A stretch of 55,959 nt of DNA, from assembly GCA_025454755.1 (NCBI GenBank), contig JALONV010000034.1, forward strand, positions 1 through 55,959. The letters are read 5' to 3'. Source of the stretch: Bacteroidales bacterium. Lineage in GTDB: Bacteria > Bacteroidota > Bacteroidia > Bacteroidales > VadinHA17. A program made the position numbers and the translations under genes. The notes beneath the pieces are model-generated. The model was given only the letters and a program-made list of their open reading frames with translations. It did not search any database and was not told the origin of the DNA. Of the stretch, positions 8,981-16,642 are shown in pieces (positions within the stretch are counted from its first letter, which is position 1; each line of letters starts with the position of its first letter).

Positions 8981-9015
8981 AAAATGCCGGGACCATCCAT
9001 GGAGCCCGGCAAAAT
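8981..9015 (-). terminator. Rho-independent terminator downstream of the DUF805 gene
   Basis: TGCCGGG at 8985-8991 pairs with CCCGGCA at 9005-9011, with further partial pairing across the loop. Read on the minus strand the stem is followed by ATTTTTG. It lies about 55 bases past the DUF805 stop. Confidence 0.7.
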
Positions 9016-9066
9016 TGAAATGAAATTTGAGTAAAGTTACTCCGATATGGTCAGATTCTTGTGTTT

Positions 9067-9441
9067 TTAACTTGCAGCAACTGCTTTTGGATTTGGGCCA
9101 TATTCATTTTCTTCAGGTTCACTGTCTAACAGCATTAATACCAATAACCAGATTGCACCGATTAACGGAACCAATGAAATCAGGATCCACCAACCACTTC
9201 TTCCGGTATCGTGAAGGCGCCTGACAACAACTGCTAAACCTGGTATTAATACAGCAAGCGCATAAATAAGATATAAGAACCCATACGGCAAATCGCCAAA
9301 AGTGGTCCCAATAACATTATCCAGAACGATTGCAATGGTCAGAAAAATAATATTGAACAACACGAACATCCAGTATTCGGTCCTTCTTGCTCTTCCATTG
9401 AAGTCAGCATACTGTTTCAGAACTTTTAAATACCATTTCAT
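9067..9441 (-). CDS. DUF805 family inner-membrane protein
   Basis: A 124-residue protein with the DUF805 (YhaH/YhaI) signature: N-terminal MKWYLKVLKQYADFNGRARRTEYW, where the aromatic F.GRA.R.EYW motif is diagnostic, three to four membrane helices, the loop VRRLHDTGRSGWW, and the C-terminal EPEENEYGPNP tail. The function of DUF805 is unknown; family members are inner-membrane proteins often linked to stress. It is transcribed alone and followed by its own terminator. Confidence 0.92.
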   Translation of the reverse strand: MKWYLKVLKQYADFNGRARRTEYWMFVLFNIIFLTIAIVLDNVIGTTFGDLPYGFLYLIYALAVLIPGLAVVVRRLHDTGRSGWWILISLVPLIGAIWLLVLMLLDSEPEENEYGPNPKAVAAS

Positions 9442-9610
9442 AATCTTTCTATTTTGGTTTTCCTACTCGTAAGGCTTTTCGGTTACACCCTGTTTTTTAA
9501 TGTGGTTGCTTGACTCCACAAAACCAGAAGAGTTATTACAGAAATATTTAGTTAAGTTAAACAAAATATTTCTTGTTAAGGTATAATTTCAAGAAATTTT
9601 TAATAATCCG

Positions 9611-11503
9611 TTATTCCAGATATGTATATCCGTACAAACCCGAACGGTAGTTTGACAGGAACTCCTTACCCTCCTCAAGGGTGATAATACCTGCCTTCAC
9701 TGAGGTTGTAACCCATGTCTCGACTGTCCTTACCATTTTCTTCGGATTATACTGAACATATTCAAGAACTTCAGCAACTGTTTCACCATCAATAACCTGG
9801 TCGATTTTATAACCGTCTTCATCAACAGATACATGAACTGCATTGGTATCTCCGAACAGGTTGTGCAGGTCGCCCAGTATCTCCTGATATGCACCCACGA
9901 GGAACACGCCCAGGTAATAAGGTTCTCGTCCTTTGAGAGGATGAACAGGCAGGTGGTATGACAGGTTTTTTGTAGAGATGAAATTATCAATCTTGCCATC
10001 GGAGTCACAGGTCATATCCTGGATGGTAGCAAATACGTGCGGTTCTTCATTGAGCCTGTGAATAGGCATTATCGGAAATATCTGATCTATAGCCCAGGCA
10101 TCGGGAAGCGACTGGAACAGGGAAAAATTACAGAAGTATTTATCTGAGAGTATCCGTGATACCTGCTTCAGCTCAACAGGAACATGCTTGCTTACGCTTG
10201 CAGTCTGATACACTTTGCGGGCAATTGACCAGAAAAGACATTCGATCTGGGCTCTTGTTTTGAGGTCGATAAGCCCAAGGCTGAAACGGTCGAGAGACTC
10301 TTCACGTATCTGCTGGGCATCATGCCATGTTTCCAGGATGCGCGGCTGGCTGAAATTATCCCACAAACTGTATAGTTCCCTTACAAGTTCATGATCATTT
10401 TCATTTATAGTTTCCTCCGGATCCCATACCGGCAGAGTTGCCGTCTCAAGGACTTCAAAAACCAGAACCGAATGGTGAGCAGTAAGAGAACGGCCTGATT
10501 CGGTAATGACATTCGGATGTGGTATGTTGTTCTTATTGCTCGCATCCACGAAAGTGCTTACGGAGTCGTTTACATATTCCTGAAGAGTATAATTCATACT
10601 GCTCTCGCTGTTGGACGATCCGGTACCATCATAATCAACTCCAAGTCCGCCTCCGATATCAACGAATTCGACGTTGAAGCCAAGCTTACGCATCTGCACA
10701 TAAAACTGTGATGCTTCGCGAAGGGCTGTTTTAATGCGTCTTATCTTTGTGACCTGGCTGCCGATATGAAAATGTATAAGCTTGATGCAGTTTTTCATTT
10801 TGTTCTTTTCGAGGAAGTCAATGGCTTCAAGAAGTTCGCTCGAAGTAAGACCGAACTTGCTGATGTCTCCTCCCGAATCTTCCCATTTGCCTGATCCGAC
10901 ACTCGCCAGTTTGATTCTGATACCAAGATTAGGTTTCACCTTAAGACGCTTTGAAATGGTTGTGATAAGCTTCAGTTCATTGAGCTTCTCCACAACCAGA
11001 AAGATCCTTTTTCCCATCTTCTGTGCCAGAAGTGCGAGCTCGATGTAATCTTCATCCTTGTAACCGTTGCAGATAATAAGTGATTCAGGGTCAGTGTTGA
11101 TGGCAATTACGGCATGAAGCTCAGGCTTGGATCCTGCTTCCAGACCTATGTTGAATTTTTTTCCATGGCTGACTATTTCCTCAACCACAGGTCTCATCTG
11201 GTTAACCTTGATGGGGTAGATAATGAAATTCTGGGCTTTATAATTGTACTCTTCTGATGCTTTTTTGAAGCATTTGGAAATGCTTACGATCCGATCGTCA
11301 AGAATATCTGGAAAGCGGATGAGAACCGGCGTTGAAACGTCAGTCAGCATCAGCTCATCAAGCAGTTCTTTCAGGTCAACTGTGAAGCCGTCTTTCTGAG
11401 GCGTCACTGTGACATTGCCTTTTTCATTGATCGAAAAGTAATCAACACCCCATCCATTGATATTATAGAGCTCTGCAGAATCTTCAACTCGCCATTTTCT
11501 CAT
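9611..11503 (-). CDS. speA: Biosynthetic arginine decarboxylase (PLP-dependent)
   Basis: The enzyme decarboxylates arginine to agmatine, the first step of the agmatine route to putrescine. At 630 residues it has the SpeA length. It opens with MRKWRVEDSAELYNINGWG..YFSI, a conserved start. The PLP-binding lysine is in YPIKVNQMRPVVEEI (about residue 100), and the TIM-barrel motifs HFHIGSQV and FVDIGGGLGVDYDG (about residue 287) follow. TESGRSLTAHHSVL contains the phosphate-binding glycines; the C-terminal beta domain includes CDSDGKIDNF. An agmatinase-type protein at the right edge of the window could take the next step. The upstream minus-strand ORF at 11500-11682 does not look coding. Confidence 0.95.
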   Translation of the reverse strand: MRKWRVEDSAELYNINGWGVDYFSINEKGNVTVTPQKDGFTVDLKELLDELMLTDVSTPVLIRFPDILDDRIVSISKCFKKASEEYNYKAQNFIIYPIKVNQMRPVVEEIVSHGKKFNIGLEAGSKPELHAVIAINTDPESLIICNGYKDEDYIELALLAQKMGKRIFLVVEKLNELKLITTISKRLKVKPNLGIRIKLASVGSGKWEDSGGDISKFGLTSSELLEAIDFLEKNKMKNCIKLIHFHIGSQVTKIRRIKTALREASQFYVQMRKLGFNVEFVDIGGGLGVDYDGTGSSNSESSMNYTLQEYVNDSVSTFVDASNKNNIPHPNVITESGRSLTAHHSVLVFEVLETATLPVWDPEETINENDHELVRELYSLWDNFSQPRILETWHDAQQIREESLDRFSLGLIDLKTRAQIECLFWSIARKVYQTASVSKHVPVELKQVSRILSDKYFCNFSLFQSLPDAWAIDQIFPIMPIHRLNEEPHVFATIQDMTCDSDGKIDNFISTKNLSYHLPVHPLKGREPYYLGVFLVGAYQEILGDLHNLFGDTNAVHVSVDEDGYKIDQVIDGETVAEVLEYVQYNPKKMVRTVETWVTTSVKAGIITLEEGKEFLSNYRSGLYGYTYLE

Positions 11504-11699
11504 GTTCCAAATTTTTGTTCAGTTAGAAATACCAAAGACCAGGTTACAAAAATTTTTGCAATGTTATTAAAATTAGATGAATATGTCGAGTGTTTAGACA
11601 AATAATTGTCTTGAGGTCGTTCAACACGGGATTTCTTTGATGAGAAAGGGAATCTGTTGCCGGTGATTACCGTATTCGACAAGTGGACCAGAAAATGAT

Positions 11700-13331
11700 T
11701 TAAAAGAGAACACTTTTAATCTCGATAGGTTCAATTATTTTATAGACAGGATACGGGTTATATCCTATACCCCATTGCGGGACCAGGTACCTGTCAAAAT
11801 AATTCCATGTCATCAGTCCATCATTCGACTGTGGCTCAAGAAGATATGCCGCCAGGTTTGCAAGAGGCTGACCACTTCTTATGACCAGTATTCCGGCAGG
11901 AAAGTCAACTGTTGCATTAATGAAGCGGCCTTTGATAGTATTGGTATAATGACCCTGGTTCAGACGTCCTGAACCTTTTACTTCTGCAATATCAAATCTC
12001 TCAGCTTTTGTTTTCATATCACCGGTAAGCTTCTCAACTATTATTCCATGACTTTTCAGAAGTGAAATTACTTCAGGGTCATTATTTGTGATTAGATATG
12101 CATACGGGAATTTTACATTCCGTGACGCATAGTAGTCGATGTAATAAGGGACAGTAACATCCTTTCGCCTGTCGGTCCTCCTGAAGGGAGGATAAACATC
12201 AGGTTCGTTTGTCCGCTCTGCCTCATATGTCTTGATGGTAACATTTTCATCAAGAGGCCTGACCTTAAATTCTATTGCAAATGAATCTGCTGCGGATGGA
12301 TTCATGCCTCTCGCGATACTCTTTTTATCAGCCTCAAGAAGCATGTTTATGATCTCTGCTTTGTGTACAGATGCATAATCTGCAAGAGATTTAATAAGGT
12401 AATAACAACCCCAGACGCGGGATTTATAGTCGGCGTAAACATAGTTCTCGTTAAGTATCGCGAGCCTGTTTCTTAATCCATAATAGTTTACCAGATATCT
12501 CGGGTCAGCAGCATCATAAAACCAGCCGCTTTCGGGATTCATCATATTGTTGAACTCCCCATAATAGCAGTTTTCAACTTTATATTTATTCAGAAGCGTG
12601 GCGGACATCTCTGGCATCATCTTCGATCTCATGAATTTAATAAGCGAGTTGTCTCCGCAGGGATTCACCATCCACGTGAATGTTACGGGCTCTATATGAA
12701 ATGATCCGTCGGTGGTATGGCAGTCCATGAAAATGTCCGGATCCCAGGCATTAAAGACTCTGTTTATCAATCCACGTACCTCCGGAGATTCAGCTTTCAT
12801 CCCGTCGCGGTTCAGGTCTAGCATCTGGCCGTTATATCTTACTCCTACCCCGTTGACCGGTCCGTTCTGATATGATCTGTTGCCCGGACTTATTTTTTCA
12901 TTTCCGTCAGGATTGAAATTCGGACAGATAAGAAGAATAATATGCTTAAGAAGTTCCGGATCCTTTTCCGCAAGCAGGTCCCTGGCAAACATGAGTGATG
13001 CTTCCTTCCCCTCAACTTCACCCGCATGTATGTTTGCCTGGATATAGACAATTACTCTTTCATCATTCACAAGCTGTGCAGGAGATTTTGGCAATGGTTT
13101 ACCGATGATCAGCAGTGGCACATCCCTGCCTTCAGCAGTTTGAGCAATCGTTTCTACTCTCAGAAATTTTGAAGAACTTTTAAGTTTTTCAATAAATGAC
13201 ATAACATCATTATAGTTTGATGTCGATTTGAAATCAGAGCTTTCGGCAACAGTCAGAAAAGCCGGTTGTGATAATAAATACTGGAAAGAAACCAGGACAG
13301 AAACAGCTGTTATTAACACTCTTCTTATCAT
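11700..13331 (-). CDS. Exported M14-family zinc carboxypeptidase
   Basis: A 543-residue protein with a signal peptide (residues 1-21, ending LLSQ). The zinc site H..E is in NIHAGEVEGKEA (about residues 95-105), with the third ligand His in MDCHTTDGSF (about residue 203). DLNRDGMKAESPEVRGL carries the conserved substrate-side Asn and Arg. LNENYVYADY (about residue 295) is where the catalytic Glu region is expected. A C-terminal beta-rich tail follows. It would trim C-terminal residues from peptides in the periplasm or outside the cell. It is separate from speA by about 200 bases with no overlap. Confidence 0.88.
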   Translation of the reverse strand: MIRRVLITAVSVLVSFQYLLSQPAFLTVAESSDFKSTSNYNDVMSFIEKLKSSSKFLRVETIAQTAEGRDVPLLIIGKPLPKSPAQLVNDERVIVYIQANIHAGEVEGKEASLMFARDLLAEKDPELLKHIILLICPNFNPDGNEKISPGNRSYQNGPVNGVGVRYNGQMLDLNRDGMKAESPEVRGLINRVFNAWDPDIFMDCHTTDGSFHIEPVTFTWMVNPCGDNSLIKFMRSKMMPEMSATLLNKYKVENCYYGEFNNMMNPESGWFYDAADPRYLVNYYGLRNRLAILNENYVYADYKSRVWGCYYLIKSLADYASVHKAEIINMLLEADKKSIARGMNPSAADSFAIEFKVRPLDENVTIKTYEAERTNEPDVYPPFRRTDRRKDVTVPYYIDYYASRNVKFPYAYLITNNDPEVISLLKSHGIIVEKLTGDMKTKAERFDIAEVKGSGRLNQGHYTNTIKGRFINATVDFPAGILVIRSGQPLANLAAYLLEPQSNDGLMTWNYFDRYLVPQWGIGYNPYPVYKIIEPIEIKSVLF

Positions 13332-13438
13332 TTTTTCAGATTTATTTCAGATGATAAAAGTAGATTATTTTTCAAAATATTTAGAAATATGAATAATTAT
13401 ATGTATTTTTACGCCCTAAATTTTTAAAACAGAATGCA

Positions 13439-13630
13439 ATGAACAAAGGAACAGTTAAATTTTTTAATGTATCAAAAGGATTCGGATTCATTAAAGACGC
13501 AGATTCAGAAAATGAATATTTTGTACATGTTTCTGGACTGATCGACAAGATCAAGGAAAATGACGAAGTAACATTTGAGCTAGCTGAAGGTAAAAAAGGA
13601 ATTAATGCAGTAAACGTAAAACTGGCTTAA
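13439..13630 (+). CDS. Cold-shock domain protein
   Basis: A 63-residue single CSD protein of the CspA type, binding single-stranded RNA or DNA and melting secondary structure. The RNP1 motif is KGFGFIKD (residues 13-20) and RNP2 is YFVHVSGL (residues 27-34). The N-terminal GTVKFFN is standard. Length is normal for Bacteroidota Csp. The gene is monocistronic: its own terminator follows 21 bases after the stop, and the next gene is convergent. Confidence 0.96.
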   Translation: MNKGTVKFFNVSKGFGFIKDADSENEYFVHVSGLIDKIKENDEVTFELAEGKKGINAVNVKLA

Positions 13631-13651
13631 TTTACCATACTAGAGAATAAA

Positions 13652-13680
13652 GGCTGTCAGTTTCTGACGGCCTTTTTTTT
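13652..13680 (+). terminator. Rho-independent terminator of the cold-shock gene
   Basis: A nine-pair stem, GGCTGTCAG (13652-13660) with CTGACGGCC (13664-13672), a three-base loop and eight T residues (13673-13680). Confidence 0.93.
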
Positions 13681-13716
13681 ATAAAAAAACTTGCAGGACA
13701 CATGGACCTGCAAGTA
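13680..13716 (-). terminator. Rho-independent terminator of the 35-residue basic protein gene
   Basis: ACTTGCAGG at 13689-13697 pairs perfectly with CCTGCAAGT at 13707-13715. On the minus strand the stem is followed by a T tract (the A run at 13683-13689 on the plus strand). It sits back to back with the terminator of the convergent cold-shock gene. Confidence 0.88.
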
Positions 13717-13749
13717 AAACAGTCAGAAGCCGTTTTTTGAAAGCTTATT

Positions 13750-13857
13750 TTATTTCTTTGCGGCTTTCTTTGTCTTCTTTTCAGCGCGCTTTTCTTTCAA
13801 AGTCTTCTTAGGGGCCTTTTTCGTTTTAGGTTGTGCTTTTGCTTTTTCTTTTGCCAT
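13750..13857 (-). CDS. Very basic 35-residue protein (Lys/Ala-rich)
   Basis: ATG at 13857-13855 opens 35 codons ending TAA at 13750. About half the residues are Lys or Arg (MAKEKAKAQPKTKKAPKK at the N-terminus, KKTKKAAKK at the C-terminus). Composition and KKA repeats recall the C-terminal tails of histone H1-like proteins, so a nucleic-acid-binding role is plausible, but there is no folded domain. A strong terminator 35 bases downstream on the same strand supports it being a real transcription unit. The gap to the 3' end of pgl on the right is about 80 bases. It is short enough to be missed by gene callers. Confidence 0.65.
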   Translation of the reverse strand: MAKEKAKAQPKTKKAPKKTLKEKRAEKKTKKAAKK

Positions 13858-13938
13858 GACTTCAGGATTTTGATTAAACTGTTTCAAAATTAAACATTCA
13901 ATAAAAAAATAAACTGCAAGTTTTTAACAGTTTAAGCA

Positions 13939-14670
13939 TCATAAAATGAATTTAGCAGCCTCATTATCAAGAAGCCATGTTGTTGTTCCATTAATTGATT
14001 TTATATGAGCAGCGGGAAACATGCCTGAAACTGAGCTGTTCCTGAATATCTCATTAACAATCTCTGATTTTTTAATTCCTGTTACAAGAAAATAAATTTC
14101 TTTTGAGTTGTTAATAACTTTCACAGTGACAGTAACTCTCTTTTGATTTGAAAAAGGATGTACGACAGTTTCACAAATTTTTTCACTCGCAAGCAGTCGT
14201 TTGTCCCCCGGAAAAATTGATGCAGTATGTCCGTCATCACCCATTCCAAGAATTACAATATCGAATACGGGAATATTCTTTTTGCTGCGCGTATACCTCT
14301 CTATTACTGCTGAATACCGTAATGCTTCCTTTGAAGGATCATCTTCTCCGATTATCCTGAAAACATTTCCTGATGGAATTTCAATCTTGCTCAGAAGTAT
14401 TTTTTCAGTCATCCCGAAATTACTTTCAGGATCATCAGGCGGAACACAACGCTCATCAACCCAGAAAATGTGAACGTAATTCCAGCTGGTTGAGCGGCCA
14501 TATTTTTCTGCAAGTATCGAAAACAAGATTTTTGGAGTAGAGCCGCCCGAAAGAGCAATGTTTATGAGCTCTTCTTTCTTTGCTGCCCTGTTGATTCTTG
14601 TTGATAGTACCTTAGCAAAATACCCGGCAAGATCGTGAGGTGTTCGGAATATTTTTACTTTACGTTTCAT
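13939..14670 (-). CDS. pgl: 6-phosphogluconolactonase (DevB type)
   Basis: Hydrolyses 6-phosphogluconolactone, the product of the upstream zwf enzyme, in the oxidative pentose phosphate pathway. Motifs are IALSGGSTPKILF (about residue 36), VHIFWVDERCVPPDDPESNFGM and VFDIVILGMGDDGHTASIFPG, all diagnostic. I take ATG 14670 (MKRKVKIFRT), giving 243 residues, the family length. The frame can be extended to a GTG at 14742 that overlaps the zwf stop, but that adds 24 residues encoded by a GC-rich palindromic repeat (14679-14724), so the longer form is unlikely to be the original. Confidence 0.93.
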   Translation of the reverse strand: MKRKVKIFRTPHDLAGYFAKVLSTRINRAAKKEELINIALSGGSTPKILFSILAEKYGRSTSWNYVHIFWVDERCVPPDDPESNFGMTEKILLSKIEIPSGNVFRIIGEDDPSKEALRYSAVIERYTRSKKNIPVFDIVILGMGDDGHTASIFPGDKRLLASEKICETVVHPFSNQKRVTVTVKVINNSKEIYFLVTGIKKSEIVNEIFRNSSVSGMFPAAHIKSINGTTTWLLDNEAAKFIL

Positions 14671-14678
14671 AATAACCC

Positions 14679-14724
14679 ACCCCTTCCCCCCGCCGAAGCG
14701 GGGCAGGCTCTCCGAGAAGGGGAT
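14679..14724. repeat. GC-rich palindromic repeat between zwf and pgl
   Basis: CCCCTTC and GAAGGGG arms (about 14689 and 14715) flank CCCCGC/GCGGGG-type inner pairing around GCCGAAGC. This kind of clustered palindrome recurs between Bacteroidota genes. Here it separates two genes of one operon and could act as an mRNA stability or processing hairpin. Confidence 0.5.
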
Positions 14725-14731
14725 CATATAA

Positions 14732-16258
14732 TTACAACTCACAATACAATCCGTCGTCCGAAAGATTCTTACAGGGATAACGCCACGTTAGTCCGCACCC
14801 TTCAATAAGGTCGTTTGAAACAGACGGTCCCCATGTGCCTGCAGGATAACCATAAACTTTTATTTCACGATTATTCGCCCAGGCTTTCTGAATTGGTTCT
14901 ACAAACTTCCATGCGGTTTCCACTTCATCGTCACGTGAGAAAAGTGTCGAATCGCCGATCATGACATCATAAAGCAATCTTTCATATGCCGACGGCACTC
15001 TAATGTCAGCAAAATCCCTGTAATGAAAATCCATATTTACATTTTTCACATTGAATCCGGCACCTGGTTCTTTCATATCAAACTTCAGAAGTATTCCTTC
15101 GTCAGGCTGGATTCTTATTATCAGTTGATTTGATGCAAGATTCCCAACTTCACGCTGGAATAAATGATGAGGAGTCTTTTTAAAATGAATAACTATTTCC
15201 GTGACTCTTGTCGGCAAACGCTTCCCGGTTCTGATATAAAATGGCACTCCTCCCCAGCGCCAGTTATTAATGAAAAATTTTATTGCGACATACGTTTCCG
15301 TCCTTGAATCCTTTGCTACACCATTTTCATACCTGTAACCCGGTACACATACGCCTCTGATGGTCGAACCGGTATATTGTCCTCTTACCACCTGACCGGG
15401 GACATCTGCTTCTTTTATGGTTTGTAACGATTGCAGAACCTTAAGCACTTCGTTCCTGATTGAGTTTGATCCAAGCGAAGAAGGCGGTTCCATGGCGGTG
15501 AGTCCTACCATCTGCAGAAGATGATTTTGCACCATGTCGCGAAGAGCTCCTGACGAATCATAATAGCCTCCCCTCTCTTCAACTCCAATGCTCTCGGCAG
15601 ATGTTATTTCAACACGGTGAATGTAATTCCTGTTCCACAGAGGTTCAAAGATACCGTTTGCAAATCTGGTGACAAGAACATTCTGAACTGTTTCTTTTCC
15701 AAGATAATGATCGATCCTGTATATCTGATCTTCAGTTATGAGTTCATGCAGTGTCCTGTTTAGTTCCCTTCCCGATTCAAGATCATAACCGAATGGCTTT
15801 TCAATAATGAACCTCCTGAAACCTGAGGAGTATTCTGCGAGCTGAACTTTGTGAAGGTTCTCAGCTATCTTCGAATACATGCTCGGAGGTGTAGCCATGT
15901 AAAAAATGAAATTCGGCGGAGTATCAATCTCTATCGCCCTTGCAAACAGTTCTTTTTTCAGCTTTTCAAAATCAGATGGATTTGAGTTATCAACTGAACA
16001 ATATGAAAGGTACCCGGTGAACTCATCAATCAACCCTTTGTCATGATCTTTTTCCTCTGAAAAAGAAAGAATACTCTCTCTCATCTTTTTTCTGAAATCA
16101 ATATCAGAGTATTCCGTACGGCCGCATCCTAAAATGGCAAATTTTTCCGGCAGAAGCTTCTGAACCTTCAGGGAAAAAAGAGCAGGTATAAGCTTCCGTG
16201 AAGTAAGGTCGCCTGATGCGCCGAAAATGACAAGGATAAGATTACCTGGTTTTTCCAT
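14732..16258 (-). CDS. zwf: Glucose-6-phosphate 1-dehydrogenase
   Basis: Oxidises glucose 6-phosphate to 6-phosphogluconolactone with NADP+ (or NAD+), the entry to the oxidative pentose phosphate pathway. The 508-residue protein has the Rossmann motif IFGASGDLTSRKLIPALF (residues 11-28), the substrate and catalytic motif RIDHYLGKETVQN (about residue 178) and RWGGVPFYIRTGKRL with the conserved lysine, all standard. It is followed by pgl in the same direction. A gnd gene was not seen in the window. Confidence 0.96.
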   Translation of the reverse strand: MEKPGNLILVIFGASGDLTSRKLIPALFSLKVQKLLPEKFAILGCGRTEYSDIDFRKKMRESILSFSEEKDHDKGLIDEFTGYLSYCSVDNSNPSDFEKLKKELFARAIEIDTPPNFIFYMATPPSMYSKIAENLHKVQLAEYSSGFRRFIIEKPFGYDLESGRELNRTLHELITEDQIYRIDHYLGKETVQNVLVTRFANGIFEPLWNRNYIHRVEITSAESIGVEERGGYYDSSGALRDMVQNHLLQMVGLTAMEPPSSLGSNSIRNEVLKVLQSLQTIKEADVPGQVVRGQYTGSTIRGVCVPGYRYENGVAKDSRTETYVAIKFFINNWRWGGVPFYIRTGKRLPTRVTEIVIHFKKTPHHLFQREVGNLASNQLIIRIQPDEGILLKFDMKEPGAGFNVKNVNMDFHYRDFADIRVPSAYERLLYDVMIGDSTLFSRDDEVETAWKFVEPIQKAWANNREIKVYGYPAGTWGPSVSNDLIEGCGLTWRYPCKNLSDDGLYCEL

Positions 16259-16489
16259 TATCGTTTTTAGTTATATATACTGACAAGAATCAGTCTTCCA
16301 GTCTCATTTATTTGAACCAATAATAAAGACAAGGTAACATTAATATCTTACTGTTGTTCGTCATTCAGGCAGATTCAGCTTCTTTTGAGGTTAGAATTGT
16401 TGATTAATAAGTTTATAACTTTTTTGTATCTTAATTACTTTTATTAATATTTATATCAATATTTACATCAAATTGAAAGATAAATATTA

Positions 16490-16497
16490 TATTTGCA
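16490..16497 (+). promoter_or_regulatory. Bacteroidota -7 box of the gltB leader
   Basis: TATATTTG fits TAnnTTTG exactly. A start of transcription a few bases downstream (about 16503) would put the leader ORF ATG (16513) about 10 bases from the 5' end and give a leader RNA of about 140 bases before gltB. I did not find a good -33 element at standard spacing. Confidence 0.55.
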
Positions 16498-16512
16498 ACA
16501 GAATCTTTAAAA

Positions 16513-16575
16513 ATGGCAGAGCAAGTTTCCATTATATCATCACTACTCTATAAAAGGTATTCCGGCATAGAGTGA
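16513..16575 (+). CDS. Putative 20-residue leader peptide upstream of gltB
   Basis: ATG 16513 opens 20 codons (MAEQVSIISSLLYKRYSGIE) closed by TGA at 16573-16575. Its position between a consensus -7 box and a terminator-like hairpin just before gltB, and the fact that its stop codon abuts the antiterminator strand (16574-16582), are the hallmarks of an attenuator leader peptide. It has no Shine-Dalgarno sequence, which is usual in this phylum. There is no run of one amino acid: Ile, Ser and Leu pairs (codons 7-12) and Glu/Gln at codons 3 and 4 are the only candidates for sensing. Expression is inferred, not shown. Confidence 0.5.
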   Translation: MAEQVSIISSLLYKRYSGIE

Positions 16576-16638
16576 GAATGGTATATGGTATAGGATTAGG
16601 GATAACCGTTCTCTCGTAAAACAGGGAACGGTTTTTTT
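16545..16638 (+). promoter_or_regulatory. Transcription attenuator (antiterminator/terminator) before gltB
   Basis: Three pairings can be drawn. (a) ACTCTAT 16545-16551 with ATAGAGT 16567-16573, inside the leader ORF. (b) Antiterminator: GAGAATGGT 16574-16582 with ACCGTTCTC 16605-16613, nine pairs including one G-U. (c) Terminator: 16604-16613 with 16624-16633, ten pairs with one G-U, a ten-base loop, then T 16634-16638. Pairings b and c share the strand 16605-16613 and exclude each other. A ribosome at the leader stop codon would cover 16574-16582 and favour termination; one held further upstream would allow b and transcription into gltB. The hairpin ends four bases before the first gltB ATG. 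Confidence 0.62.
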
Positions 16639-16642
16639 GTAA

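Noticed and set aside
11500-11682. 60-codon minus-strand ORF upstream of speA
   Set aside because: Low-complexity Ser/Asn-rich translation overlapping the speA start; looks like leader DNA rather than a gene.
14670-14742. Upstream GTG start for pgl
   Set aside because: It would add 24 residues encoded by a GC-rich palindrome and missing from the family; ATG 14670 gives the normal length.
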